64,000 nt of DNA, from NCBI GenBank assembly GCA_947259375.1, contig CAMYLZ010000022.1, positions 62,001 through 126,000 on the forward strand, given 5' to 3'. The notes beneath the pieces are model-generated. The model was not told where the DNA came from and made no database searches. It saw only the letters and a list, made by a program, of their open reading frames with translations. Shown piece by piece: positions 1 to 8,244 of the stretch. Source of the stretch: an uncultured Parvularculaceae bacterium (GTDB taxonomy: Bacteria; Pseudomonadota; Alphaproteobacteria; Caulobacterales; Parvularculaceae). The number at the start of each line of letters is the position of its first letter. Position 1 is the stretch's first letter. The position numbers and the translations under genes are program-made.

Positions 1-120
1 CATGTTCAAGGGGCGGCGCGCAGGCCGTCGATCACAAGACTGTCGCCAGGCGCCGCTGAGCGTTGCCCGGCGCCCGGGATCGAGGACATACTGGATCGGG
101 GCGCATTAGGGACGAACTCC
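1..120. other. Left edge, no assignable gene
   Basis: Three plus-strand frames are partly open here but none gives a recognisable protein. The frame of the downstream M20 peptidase is also open upstream of its start, so a longer N terminus cannot be excluded, but the peptidase signal anchor begins right at the GTG at 121, with a purine-rich AGGGA about 9 bases upstream. Nothing else is supported. Confidence 0.4.
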
Positions 121-1590
121 GTGAAAAAAATTCTTGCAGGCGCAGCCGGCGCCATTCTTCTGCTCTTTCTTTTGCTCATTGCCGTCATCATCATCCGCAC
201 GGCGCTGTTGCCTGGCCCGGCAAGCATAGCCGCAACGCGCGCTGCGCCGCCCGCTTATGACGGCCCGGCCATCGCCGCGCGCCTGAGCGACGCCATCGCC
301 ATACGGACCATTTCCTGGAATCTCGACACGCCGCCCGACGGCAAAGCATTCGCCGATTTCGCTGACCTTCTTGAGCACGCCTATCCGGCGGCGCACGCCG
401 CCATGCAGCGCGAGGTCGTCAGCGAGCATTCTCTTGTCTATCGCTGGCGCGGCGGCGGCGAGCAACGACCCATCGCCCTCATCGCCCATATCGACATCGT
501 CCCGGTCGAGGCGGGCACGCAGAACCAATGGACCCGGCCACCTTTTTCCGGCGCCATCCATGACGGCGCGGTGTGGGGGCGCGGCGCACTCGACAATAAA
601 GGCCAGATCATCGCCATCATGGAGGCCGCCGAGCGCCTTGCAGCACAAGGCTTCGCCCCGTCGCGCGACATCTATTTTCTGTTCGGCCATGATGAAGAAC
701 TTGGCGGCGAAAACGGTGCGGGCGAAATTGCGGCCATGCTCAAAAGACGCGGCGTGCAACTCGCCTGGACCCTCAATGAAGGCTCCGGCCTCGTGCAGGA
801 CATTATTCCCGGCGTTTCAAGCCCTGTCGCGCTCATCTCAACCGGCGAAAAGGGCTCGACCACTTTGCGTTTTACGGCCCATGCGCCGGGCGGGCATTCC
901 TCTGCGCCGGGCGACGACACGGCCGTCAGCCTTGCCGCCCGCGCGGTTGTCGCCGTCATGGAAAATCCGTATCCGATGGAACTCGACGATAACGTCGTTG
1001 CGTTCCTGCACGCCATTGCGCCTGAACTGCCCTTCGCGCAGCGCGCAGCGCTCGCCAATCTTTGGCTGACAGGCTCCATCATCAAAGCGCAGCTTGCGAG
1101 CGACCCGACCACGGCCGCGGCGCTCAGAACCACCACAGCGGCGACGATTATCGAGGGCGGAACCAAGGTGAACGTCCTGCCGCAACGGGCCGCCGCACTC
1201 GTCAATTACCGCATCCATCCGCGCGACAATGTCGCCGCCTTGCGCGAGCGCGCCATCCGCCTGATCGATGACCAACGCGTCGCCGTCGAAGCGGTCGGCG
1301 GGCGCGAGCCAAGCCCGTCCGCCTCGACCGCCGCGGAAGGTTATGCGGCCATCGCCTCGGCGACCGCCGCCATTTTCGGCCCGGTCCCTTCCGCGCCGTC
1401 GCTGACGCTGCAAGGTACTGATACGCGTCACTATATTGGGATCGCTGATGACAATTACCGCTTCACGCCCTTCATCTATCGCAAGGACGACCTCGCCCGA
1501 ATTCATGGTACGGATGAACGCGTCCTGATCGACGATCTGGCGCGCGCCGCCGCATGGTATGAAACGCTGCTGCGGGAGACAGCGGATTGA
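121..1590 (+). CDS. M20 family metallopeptidase (PM20D1/CPS1-like)
   Basis: Zinc-dependent M20 peptidase or aminoacylase, 489 residues, probably hydrolysing peptide or N-acyl amino acid bonds outside the cytoplasmic membrane. Residues 7-30 form one hydrophobic segment (signal anchor). The M20 signature is complete: AHID at 122-125 (H123, D125), GRGALDNKG around 153-161 with bridging D158, the DEELGG acid pair at 191-196 (E192 as general base), a TLNEGSG site, and a late DTRHYIG histidine. Length and membrane anchor match the PM20D1/carboxypeptidase S subgroup. The start is GTG with AGGGA about 9 bases upstream. It stands alone, convergent with the MOSC gene. Substrate is unknown. Confidence 0.85.
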   Translation: MKKILAGAAGAILLLFLLLIAVIIIRTALLPGPASIAATRAAPPAYDGPAIAARLSDAIAIRTISWNLDTPPDGKAFADFADLLEHAYPAAHAAMQREVVSEHSLVYRWRGGGEQRPIALIAHIDIVPVEAGTQNQWTRPPFSGAIHDGAVWGRGALDNKGQIIAIMEAAERLAAQGFAPSRDIYFLFGHDEELGGENGAGEIAAMLKRRGVQLAWTLNEGSGLVQDIIPGVSSPVALISTGEKGSTTLRFTAHAPGGHSSAPGDDTAVSLAARAVVAVMENPYPMELDDNVVAFLHAIAPELPFAQRAALANLWLTGSIIKAQLASDPTTAAALRTTTAATIIEGGTKVNVLPQRAAALVNYRIHPRDNVAALRERAIRLIDDQRVAVEAVGGREPSPSASTAAEGYAAIASATAAIFGPVPSAPSLTLQGTDTRHYIGIADDNYRFTPFIYRKDDLARIHGTDERVLIDDLARAAAWYETLLRETAD

Positions 1591-1665
1591 CCGGGAGCGG
1601 CGTTTCATGACAGCCGTCCCTATAGCAAACCCACAAAGCCATTAAACGATCACCGCCGCAAGCGA

Positions 1666-2508
1666 TTAACGGCTTTGCAGCGGCCAGCCCTCGGCGCGAT
1701 GCTCGATAATGGCGACATCATCGCCCGCTTTGATCTCGCCGGTCGTGCGCGGAATTGCGTTCCAGCCAAATAGGACGCCGGCAACATCCGGATGCGCAGA
1801 GGTGCGAATCCTGCTGAGCGTTTTTAGCGGTTCGCGCCCAGTCTTTTCGCCGGACGCCTGATCGATTGTCGTCACCAGGCAGCGATCACAAGGCTTTACG
1901 AGGTCATAGACCACGCCGCCGATCTGGATCGCCCGCCAACGGTCTTCCGCCCAGGGCTGGCCCCCTTCGATAACCACATTCGGCCGGAACCGCTCCATGG
2001 GAACGGGCGCGCCGCCTGACGACGTGATTTCTTCGTTCAAGGCGCCGAGCGATGCGGCGGTTGCAATCAACAGCGGATAGGCGTCGGCGAAGCTGACCGG
2101 CGCCGCCGGCGCCCATCGGCCCGATGTCAAGCGCGCCGCATCGTCATCCATATAGAAAAGGCGCGCCTTGCGACCGAGCGCCGAAAACAGCCACGCCGCC
2201 GCCTCCTCGCCGGCAAACATCGCCTCAACACGGTCATTCCAGACCGCGACCGCTCGCCGATCCGCGCCAGCCGGCGTTTCAACATCGATAATGGCGGCGC
2301 CGAATTCCATATGCAGGCCGTGATCGCTAACCCGCACCGTCAGGCGCGCCAGCCCCGCGCATTCCCGCTGGGTGATGAAACGGTTGGCCTCATCCGTGAC
2401 GAGCCAGCGGCGATCATGGTCAAGACCGCGCGCGGTTACCTGTGCGGCATTACAGGCGACGGCCCGCGCGCCCTTGACCGGATGGATGTGTAGTGACGCA
2501 ACGCGCAT
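1666..2508 (-). CDS. MOSC domain-containing protein (YcbX-like)
   Basis: 280-residue cytosolic protein with an N-terminal MOSC beta-barrel (about 1-115, containing HPVKGARAV) and a C-terminal MOSC domain. The domain carries the molybdenum-ligand cysteine context VKPCDRCLVTTIDQ near 205-218 and the RFRPNVVI segment before it. The mARC/YcbX family uses a Mo cofactor to reduce N-hydroxylated compounds, with electrons from a separate or fused ferredoxin domain; no ferredoxin domain is fused here. It precedes no obvious redox partner and is followed closely upstream by a short-chain dehydrogenase in the same direction (29-base gap), which suggests but does not prove co-transcription. Confidence 0.82.
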   Translation of the reverse strand: MRVASLHIHPVKGARAVACNAAQVTARGLDHDRRWLVTDEANRFITQRECAGLARLTVRVSDHGLHMEFGAAIIDVETPAGADRRAVAVWNDRVEAMFAGEEAAAWLFSALGRKARLFYMDDDAARLTSGRWAPAAPVSFADAYPLLIATAASLGALNEEITSSGGAPVPMERFRPNVVIEGGQPWAEDRWRAIQIGGVVYDLVKPCDRCLVTTIDQASGEKTGREPLKTLSRIRTSAHPDVAGVLFGWNAIPRTTGEIKAGDDVAIIEHRAEGWPLQSR

Positions 2509-2537
2509 TTCGATCAGGCTTTTCGGCTGGCTTGTTC

Positions 2538-3413
2538 TCAGGCGCCGCTCATCAGCGTTTCTGCAACGCCCGGCGGCGGTGTTGAAGCATCCGGCACAAA
2601 AAAATCAACCACCAGTTTTTTCGACGGATCGACGCGATATTTTTCGAAATCGGTTACGCCGTTTTCAAACAGAAACGTATCATCGATGATGAAATTGCCG
2701 GTGAAGTCTTTCGCCGGCTTGGTGAAGATTAAGTGCGCCGCGTCGGCGAGAATATCGACCGTGCGCGAGGCCTGCATCATCGCCTCGCCGCCGAGAGCGA
2801 ATTTCACCGCCGCCGTTGCAATCGCCGTGCGCGGCCACAAGGCGTTAAACGCGACCCCCGCATTTTTGAACTCCGCCGCCATGCCGAGAACGCACATGGA
2901 CATGCCGTATTTCGCCATGGTGTAGGCCGTGTGCCCAGCGAACCATTTCGGACTCATGTCAAGCGGCGGCGACAACATCAGGACATGCGGGTTATCCGCT
3001 TTTTTCAGATGCGGGATGCATGCCTTCGACGTCAGGAATGTGCCGCGCGCATTGATCTGGTGCATTAGATCCCAGCGCTTCATTTCCGTCGCTTCCGTAC
3101 CCGTAAGGCTGATTGCGGAAGCATTATTGACGCAAATGTCGATGCCGCCGAACCTGCTGACCGTTTCATCAACCGCCGCCTGCACCTGATCTTCATGACG
3201 AATATCGCAAACGAGCGGCAGCGCCTTTCCGCCAGCCGCCTCGATCTCCTCCGCCGCCGTATAGATCGTACCCGGAAGATGCTTGTGCGGTTCAGCAGAT
3301 TTAGCCGCTATCGCGACTTTAGCGCCGTCTTTCGCAGCTCTCAGCGCAATAGCGAGCCCTATGCCGCGCGATGCGCCGGTGATGAATAGCGTTTTGTCCT
3401 TCAGCTCTGCCAC
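2538..3413 (-). CDS. SDR family NAD(P)-dependent oxidoreductase (HSDL2-like)
   Basis: 291-residue classical short-chain dehydrogenase. The nucleotide-binding TGASRGIG is at 12-19, NNAS lies near 92-95 and the catalytic YTMAK pair follows the LMLSPPLDMSPKWF stretch. The proline-rich LSPP and the preceding KKADNPHVLML resemble HSDL2-type SDRs, which in eukaryotes carry an extra SCP2 sterol carrier domain; here there is only the dehydrogenase plus a short C-terminal tail ending near PDASTPPPGVAETL. Probably oxidises or reduces a fatty or sterol-like alcohol, but the substrate cannot be read from the sequence. Same strand as and 29 bases from the MOSC gene. Confidence 0.85.
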   Translation of the reverse strand: MAELKDKTLFITGASRGIGLAIALRAAKDGAKVAIAAKSAEPHKHLPGTIYTAAEEIEAAGGKALPLVCDIRHEDQVQAAVDETVSRFGGIDICVNNASAISLTGTEATEMKRWDLMHQINARGTFLTSKACIPHLKKADNPHVLMLSPPLDMSPKWFAGHTAYTMAKYGMSMCVLGMAAEFKNAGVAFNALWPRTAIATAAVKFALGGEAMMQASRTVDILADAAHLIFTKPAKDFTGNFIIDDTFLFENGVTDFEKYRVDPSKKLVVDFFVPDASTPPPGVAETLMSGA

Positions 3414-3487
3414 AGGCTCCTCCTTTTTGCGCCATCATCAGACCTTGCCCGGCCGGCGGCAAGAGGCGCGCACAGCGGTTACGCGAG

Positions 3488-3703
3488 TTATTTCAACTCA
3501 TCGCAGGTGCAACCGATCACCTGGCGGGCCTCATCAAACGACTTCAGGCGCCTGACCTCGCTCGCGAGCCCGGCGCCGGAAATACGATCATCGCCAATAT
3601 TGACAGCCACGTGATCGCCTAAAACCGCGCAACCAATACCATGCGCGTCCAGGTGATTTTTTATCAAATATAGTTTTTGTGACGACTCACGCTTTTCTAG
3701 CAC
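3488..3703 (-). CDS. Small DUF2007-like protein, GTG start
   Basis: Read from the GTG at 3703 this encodes 71 residues (starting VLEKRESSQKLYLIKNHLDA). An AAGGGGGCGG ribosome-binding site sits directly upstream, which argues for this start over the in-frame ATGs at 3721, 3730 or 3787. The pattern of a helix with KNHLDAHGI, then beta strands CAVLGDHVAVNIG and a C-terminal helix SFDEARQVIG, resembles DUF2007 'putative signal transducing protein' folds, which are usually 65-90 residues. A CTC motif with two cysteines lies near the C terminus. Function unknown; assignment is by fold pattern only. Confidence 0.55.
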   Translation of the reverse strand: MLEKRESSQKLYLIKNHLDAHGIGCAVLGDHVAVNIGDDRISGAGLASEVRRLKSFDEARQVIGCTCDELK

Positions 3704-4054
3704 TTCCGCCCCCTTTTTCATGCACAGCATACGACTAATGCACCAATCGACTGGTGGGAGGATGCATTCGGTTTGCACGCAATGCAACAGGAGGTTAAGC
3801 GAATGTGGAAATTTTTTCTGTATAAAGATTGATTAAAATTTTATCTGTCTCACGCCCCGCAAGAAGGGCAAACACCCTGAAAGCCGCACAAATGGCGACC
3901 TCCGCCCGCCAAAGCGGAGCGCCGTCCCGCGCCCCGCTCAAAACAAAACGCCCTCTTGCGGCCAGTGTTCCCTAGCGGGACAGCCCCGGCATGCGCCGCA
4001 AAACATTAACGACGCGGCTGCGCGCCAGACCCAAAAAATTGTCGCTGGCCGTGA
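3704..4054. other. Intergenic region, AT-rich patch and GC-rich hairpin
   Basis: About 350 bases without a convincing gene. Around 3805-3850 the base composition drops to strongly AT-rich, a likely promoter area for the small minus-strand gene ending at 3488. At 3900-3919 CTCCGC pairs with GCGGAG across an 8-base loop; there is no T-run, so terminator function for the dipeptidase gene is only possible. No RNA gene recognised. Confidence 0.4.
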
Positions 4055-5260
4055 TTACCAACGACGTTTGCGCCGCGCGTCTTCCACCTCTTCCCAGACG
4101 CGCAATGCATTCGCACCAAGGATTTTCTCAATTGAAGCGTCATCATAGCCGCGCCTAATCAGGCCATCAACAAGCGCGGGATAAGACGACGCATCTTTAA
4201 GATCCACCGGAAGCGAGTCGCCAACCCCGTCATAATCCGTACCAAGACCGACATGATCGACGCCCGAAATTTCGACGGCCCGATCGATATGATCGAGCAC
4301 ATCCTCAAGCGTTGCGAAGGGATAAGGATGCGCCTCGCGCCAGTCGGCATCAAACGCCTCGCGTTCGGCCTCGGTCATCTTTCGGCCCATTTCCACTTCT
4401 TTCGCCTCGCGTGCGGCGTCGCGCGGCACGCCATACTTGTTCGCCGCTTCGGTCAGGAAAGCCGATCCGTAATTGATCATGATGACGCCGCCATTAGCGC
4501 CCACCTTCCGGGCGAGTTCGTCCGAAAGGTTACGCTCAAATCCCGGCGTGAAATGCCGCATTGACGAATGCGACGCGATCACCGGCGCGCGCGTCGTCGC
4601 CAGCACGTCCTCAATGGCGGCATCCGATAAATGGCTGACATCCACCATGATTCCAAGATCATTCATGGCGCGCACCATTTCAAACCCGAAAGGCGAAAGC
4701 CCGTCCCAACGCTTGTCGCTATCATAGGACGAGTCCGAAATATGGTTCGCCTTGGAATGCGCCAGCGTGATGTAGCGAATGCCGCGATCGTAAAAATGTT
4801 TTAGGTTGGCGAGGTCGCCTTCGACGGGCGAGCCGTTTTCCATGCCGAGCGGCAAGGCGATTTTGCCCGCTTCATGCGCCTTGCGCACATCCTTTGGCGA
4901 ATAGGCGATGGTGAATTTGTCGGGATATTGCGCCGCCACGCCCTCCATGAGGCCGATCAAAATGTTGGCGCGGGCTTTCGCGCCGCCCAGCTTTTCGTAA
5001 TCGGCCGCGACATAGATCGACATGAACGGCGCGTCGAGCCCGCCGGCTTTCGCGCGAATGTAATCGAAATCGACCGCCTTGGCGCCGCTTGCCATGTCGG
5101 CGCCGTCATTCGCGATGGTCGATGGCGCGTCTACATGGCCGTCAATAATGATAAACGACTTGGCAAGCGCGACAGCACGCTCAGACGGCTCGGCGACGAC
5201 GAACGACGGCGCGAGCGACGCGACGAGCGCGAATGACGATAAGGCGATATATTTATTCAT
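4055..5260 (-). CDS. M19 membrane (renal) dipeptidase family, secreted
   Basis: 401-residue zinc dipeptidase of the amidohydrolase-fold M19 family. The start at 5260 is chosen because it opens a typical signal peptide (MNKYIALSSFALVASLAPSF, cleavage near VVA-EP at 23) and has GGGG 8 bases upstream; the frame is open further upstream but without family similarity. HVD at 42-44 supplies first-site zinc ligands, ENGSPV a bridging glutamate, VSHLS and ASHSS the later histidines, and VGLGTDYDG the C-terminal signature. Known members cleave dipeptides, including those with D-residues at the C-terminal position. It stands alone between the small protein and the cco operon. Confidence 0.88.
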   Translation of the reverse strand: MNKYIALSSFALVASLAPSFVVAEPSERAVALAKSFIIIDGHVDAPSTIANDGADMASGAKAVDFDYIRAKAGGLDAPFMSIYVAADYEKLGGAKARANILIGLMEGVAAQYPDKFTIAYSPKDVRKAHEAGKIALPLGMENGSPVEGDLANLKHFYDRGIRYITLAHSKANHISDSSYDSDKRWDGLSPFGFEMVRAMNDLGIMVDVSHLSDAAIEDVLATTRAPVIASHSSMRHFTPGFERNLSDELARKVGANGGVIMINYGSAFLTEAANKYGVPRDAAREAKEVEMGRKMTEAEREAFDADWREAHPYPFATLEDVLDHIDRAVEISGVDHVGLGTDYDGVGDSLPVDLKDASSYPALVDGLIRRGYDDASIEKILGANALRVWEEVEDARRKRRW

Positions 5261-5354
5261 GAACATGACCCCGAAACGATTGCTTGCTACGTTTTTGTCA
5301 AAGGAAACAGATTCCCACAAGCGATGGTCGAATAATGCGCGCCACGGCGCCAAA

Positions 5355-5516
5355 TCAGCGAGTTTCAGCTTCTTCCTCGTCATCATCGAGAAGAATGCGC
5401 TCAGCGGCGCCATCGAGGTCTTCATATTGCCCGGACCGCACCGACCAGAAAAACGCCGCAAGCCCCAAGGCGCCAAGGCCCAGCGCGATCGGGATCAGGA
5501 AAAGCAGCGCTGTCAT
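5355..5516 (-). CDS. ccoS: cbb3 oxidase maturation protein CcoS
   Basis: 53-residue single-span protein: a hydrophobic segment MTALLFLIPIALGLGALGLA followed by the family FFWSVRSGQYEDLDG motif and an acidic tail. CcoS is needed for cofactor insertion into cbb3 oxidase. Its ATG overlaps the ccoI stop as ATGA, the usual last position of a ccoGHIS operon. The frame is open further upstream, but the overlap and family length fix the start at 5516. Confidence 0.9.
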   Translation of the reverse strand: MTALLFLIPIALGLGALGLAAFFWSVRSGQYEDLDGAAERILLDDDEEEAETR

Positions 5517-7756
5517 CGCGCGCCGCCCCCGCCCGGTCGCGACAGGCGAAGGGCGTTCAAGGTGACGACGATCGACGAGCCGGACATGGCGAGCGCCGCG
5601 ACCAGTGGCGTAACGAACCCAAAGACCGCGAGCGGGACCGCGCAAGCATTGTAAAGCGCGGCAAAAGCGAAATTCTCGAGCACCCGCCGACGCGCCTTTT
5701 TCGACACATCATGCGCGGTCAAAACGGATCTGAGATCCTCGCCCTGAAAAACAAAATCGGCTGCCGCCTGGCTCGCATCAGCCGCCGTTCCGGGCGACAA
5801 CGAAGCATGCGCGGCCGCAAGCGCCGGCGCATCATTAAGACCGTCGCCAACCATGGCGACTTTCACGCCCTCTTTTGCGAGCAACTGCAACCGGCCGATT
5901 TTCTCCGCCGGCGTCATTTCCGCCCGCCAAATGTCAATTTCCGCCGCCGCGGCGATCCGGCGCGCCGGCCCTTCGCGATCTCCGGACAGCATCTCCACTG
6001 ACAGGCCCGTCGCATCTAGCGCGCGGACCGTCTCCTTGGCGCCGGGCCGTAGCTGGTCTTCGAAAACAAACCGTACTGGCGGCGCGCCCTCGCGCGCGAA
6101 CCAGGCCGCACTGGACGCTCCGGCGGCGTCTTCAGCGCCAACCCAATCGGCCCGCCCGAATCGCGCCCGTGCGCCATCGATCACCCCTTCGACACCGCAA
6201 CCAGCGACCTCGTTGATTGCTTCGGCGAGCGGCCCCGCCCCCGCTTCAGCAACGATGGCGCGGGCAAGGGGGTGGCGGCTCGCACGCGCGAGCATCGCCG
6301 CACCCGCCAAGGACTGCACGTCTATTTGTTCACGATTGGCGATGCGCAGCCTGCCGAGTGTCAGCGTGCCGGTCTTGTCAAAGACAATTCCGTCGACCTC
6401 CGCCAGACGTTCGAGCGCATCGCCGGATTTCACCAGCACGCCTTGTTTGAAAAGCCGCCCTGTCGCGACGATCTGCACCGCCGGCGCCGCAAGCCCGAGC
6501 GCACATGGACAGGTAATGATGAGAACAGCGACGGCATTCAACACCGCAACGCGCGCTCCCGCATCGCCAATGAAAAACCAGCCGAGAAATGTCGCCAGCG
6601 CCAACGAGTGGACGAGCGGCACATAAAGCGCGGCCGCGCGGTCGGCGAGACGGATATATTTGCTTTTGCCTTGTTCGCCCGCCTCGATCAGGCGCGTCAG
6701 GTCGGCGACGAGCGAATCTTCAGCGCGCGCGCTCGCCTGCATGAGAAGACGCGAGGAAATGTTCAAAACGCCGGCATAAATCGTGTCGCCCGATTTCAAA
6801 TTCGCCGGCGCGCTTTCGCCCGTCACCAGCGACACGTCAACATCCGAAGCGCCGTCTTCAATGACGCCGTTCACCGGCGCGCGGTCGCCCGGCGACAGCA
6901 CGATGCGATCGCCAGGCTCAACAAGGCTTGCCGAAACCGCCTCAACATGATTGTCCGCCGTCAACCGGTTCGCGGTCGTCGCCCTCAAGGACAACAACTC
7001 CTGCGCCGCCGAGCGGGCGCGCGCCCGCAGGCGATGGTCGAGATAGCGTCCGATCAGCAGGAAAAAGAGCAGCATCACCGCCGCATCAAAATAAGCGTCG
7101 CGGCCGTGATTGAGCGTTTCGAAAATACTAACGCCAAGCGCAAGGATGACGGCCAGCGATATCGGCACGTCCATATTGGCGTGCCCGCCTTTGAGCGCGT
7201 TCCATGCGGAACGGTAAAACGGCCGCCCGGCAAACGCCGCCGCAGGCAAGGCGATCAGCGCCGAGACCCAATGCATCATGGCGCGCGCCGCGGGCCCCAT
7301 CTCGCCATCATGCCCCGCCCAGATAGCGACGGACAGCAACATGATGTTCGCGGATGCAAAGCCGGCGACCGCCAGGCACACAAGCAGGAAGCGGCCTTCC
7401 TTGTCTTCTTCGGTTTTCGCCGCCTCTGGATCGAACGGCGCGGCGCGATAGCCAAGGTCCGAGAGTTTTTGGGTGATCGCCACCGGCGCGATGGCGCCGG
7501 GCGCCCAGGCGATTGCGAGTTTGCCGGTGGACAGATTGAGGCGCGCCGATTCAATTCCCGCCAGCTTTTTCAATCCGCCCTCTATTTTCGCAATGCACCC
7601 GCCGCAATGCGCGCCGTGCACGGACAGGTCGAGGCGGGCGACACCTTTACCGTCGATACGCACAAAAGGCGCCGGGTCAACAACGCTGGCGTCGATTGCC
7701 GGCTCTAAATGGCTGGGACAGCCCGGCGCTGATGTTATGGTGTCTGAAGCGCTCAT
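5513..7756 (-). CDS. ccoI: Copper-transporting P1B-type ATPase CcoI/FixI
   Basis: 747-residue heavy-metal P-type ATPase that delivers copper for the binuclear heme-copper site of cbb3 oxidase. In order: an N-terminal HMA domain with CGGC at 51-54, paired membrane helices, the VSLVTGESAP actuator motif, the TCPCALGLAAP copper-site helix near 415, phosphorylation DKTGTLT near 460, the SRHPLARAI nucleotide-domain motif and GDGLNDAPAL before the last two helices. An extra Cys (GCPSH) sits near residue 13. Both ends overlap neighbours by ATGA (ccoH stop and ccoS start), indicating translational coupling. Confidence 0.96.
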   Translation of the reverse strand: MSASDTITSAPGCPSHLEPAIDASVVDPAPFVRIDGKGVARLDLSVHGAHCGGCIAKIEGGLKKLAGIESARLNLSTGKLAIAWAPGAIAPVAITQKLSDLGYRAAPFDPEAAKTEEDKEGRFLLVCLAVAGFASANIMLLSVAIWAGHDGEMGPAARAMMHWVSALIALPAAAFAGRPFYRSAWNALKGGHANMDVPISLAVILALGVSIFETLNHGRDAYFDAAVMLLFFLLIGRYLDHRLRARARSAAQELLSLRATTANRLTADNHVEAVSASLVEPGDRIVLSPGDRAPVNGVIEDGASDVDVSLVTGESAPANLKSGDTIYAGVLNISSRLLMQASARAEDSLVADLTRLIEAGEQGKSKYIRLADRAAALYVPLVHSLALATFLGWFFIGDAGARVAVLNAVAVLIITCPCALGLAAPAVQIVATGRLFKQGVLVKSGDALERLAEVDGIVFDKTGTLTLGRLRIANREQIDVQSLAGAAMLARASRHPLARAIVAEAGAGPLAEAINEVAGCGVEGVIDGARARFGRADWVGAEDAAGASSAAWFAREGAPPVRFVFEDQLRPGAKETVRALDATGLSVEMLSGDREGPARRIAAAAEIDIWRAEMTPAEKIGRLQLLAKEGVKVAMVGDGLNDAPALAAAHASLSPGTAADASQAAADFVFQGEDLRSVLTAHDVSKKARRRVLENFAFAALYNACAVPLAVFGFVTPLVAALAMSGSSIVVTLNALRLSRPGGGGAR

Positions 7757-8244
7757 TCCACGAAAATGCGCGACGAAATATCAAAGCGCTCGCCCGTCGC
7801 GCTTTCGGCGCGCGCGTTAAAATCCCAGGCGCCGGCGTCAAGAACCGCCGCTTTGGCCTGATACACGCCGCCGCCCATAGCAACGAAAACAAGCGCGACG
7901 TCGTCGCCTGCATAAGTAGGCCGTTTCAACACGCCGTCAATGGCCAGTCCGGGCAGCGCGCGCCCCTCCGCATCGAACAGGCGCATCTCGATCAGGCCGC
8001 CATTTTCAGTGCGCTCGGCCCGCGTGATTTGGGCTTGCCAGCCGAGCGCCGCCTGGCTGGCGCGCTCAATCAGCACCTCGTTGTAATTAAGCCCTTGCAT
8101 ATAGGACTTTTCTTCCGCTTCGCCGGGAAAACTCTTCACCGCCAGCGTGATGAAAATCGCATTGGCGACAAAAATGACACCGAAGAAGCCAATCAGCATC
8201 AGCAGAACATGCCGCCCGGTAATGCCTTGGGTCTTCACCATCAT
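7753..8244 (-). CDS. ccoH: FixH/CcoH family protein
   Basis: 163-residue membrane protein with one N-terminal helix (GRHVLLMLIGFFGVIFVANAIFITLAV) shown here only by its position, residues 9-35, and a periplasmic beta-rich domain containing the FixH hallmark SYMQGLNYNE around 55-64. CcoH associates with CcoP/CcoO during cbb3 assembly. ATGA overlaps on both sides bind it to ccoG and ccoI. Confidence 0.92.
   Translation of the reverse strand: MMVKTQGITGRHVLLMLIGFFGVIFVANAIFITLAVKSFPGEAEEKSYMQGLNYNEVLIERASQAALGWQAQITRAERTENGGLIEMRLFDAEGRALPGLAIDGVLKRPTYAGDDVALVFVAMGGGVYQAKAAVLDAGAWDFNARAESATGERFDISSRIFVE

Noticed and set aside
1634-1677. CAAAGCC and GGCTTTG inverted arms between the M20 and MOSC genes
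   Set aside because: The loop is about 30 bases, the second arm lies inside the MOSC coding end and no T-run follows, so a terminator call is not justified.
6272-7708. Long plus-strand open frame antisense to ccoI
   Set aside because: It is a mirror of the GC-rich third-position bias of ccoI, with low-complexity Arg/His-rich product and no motifs.
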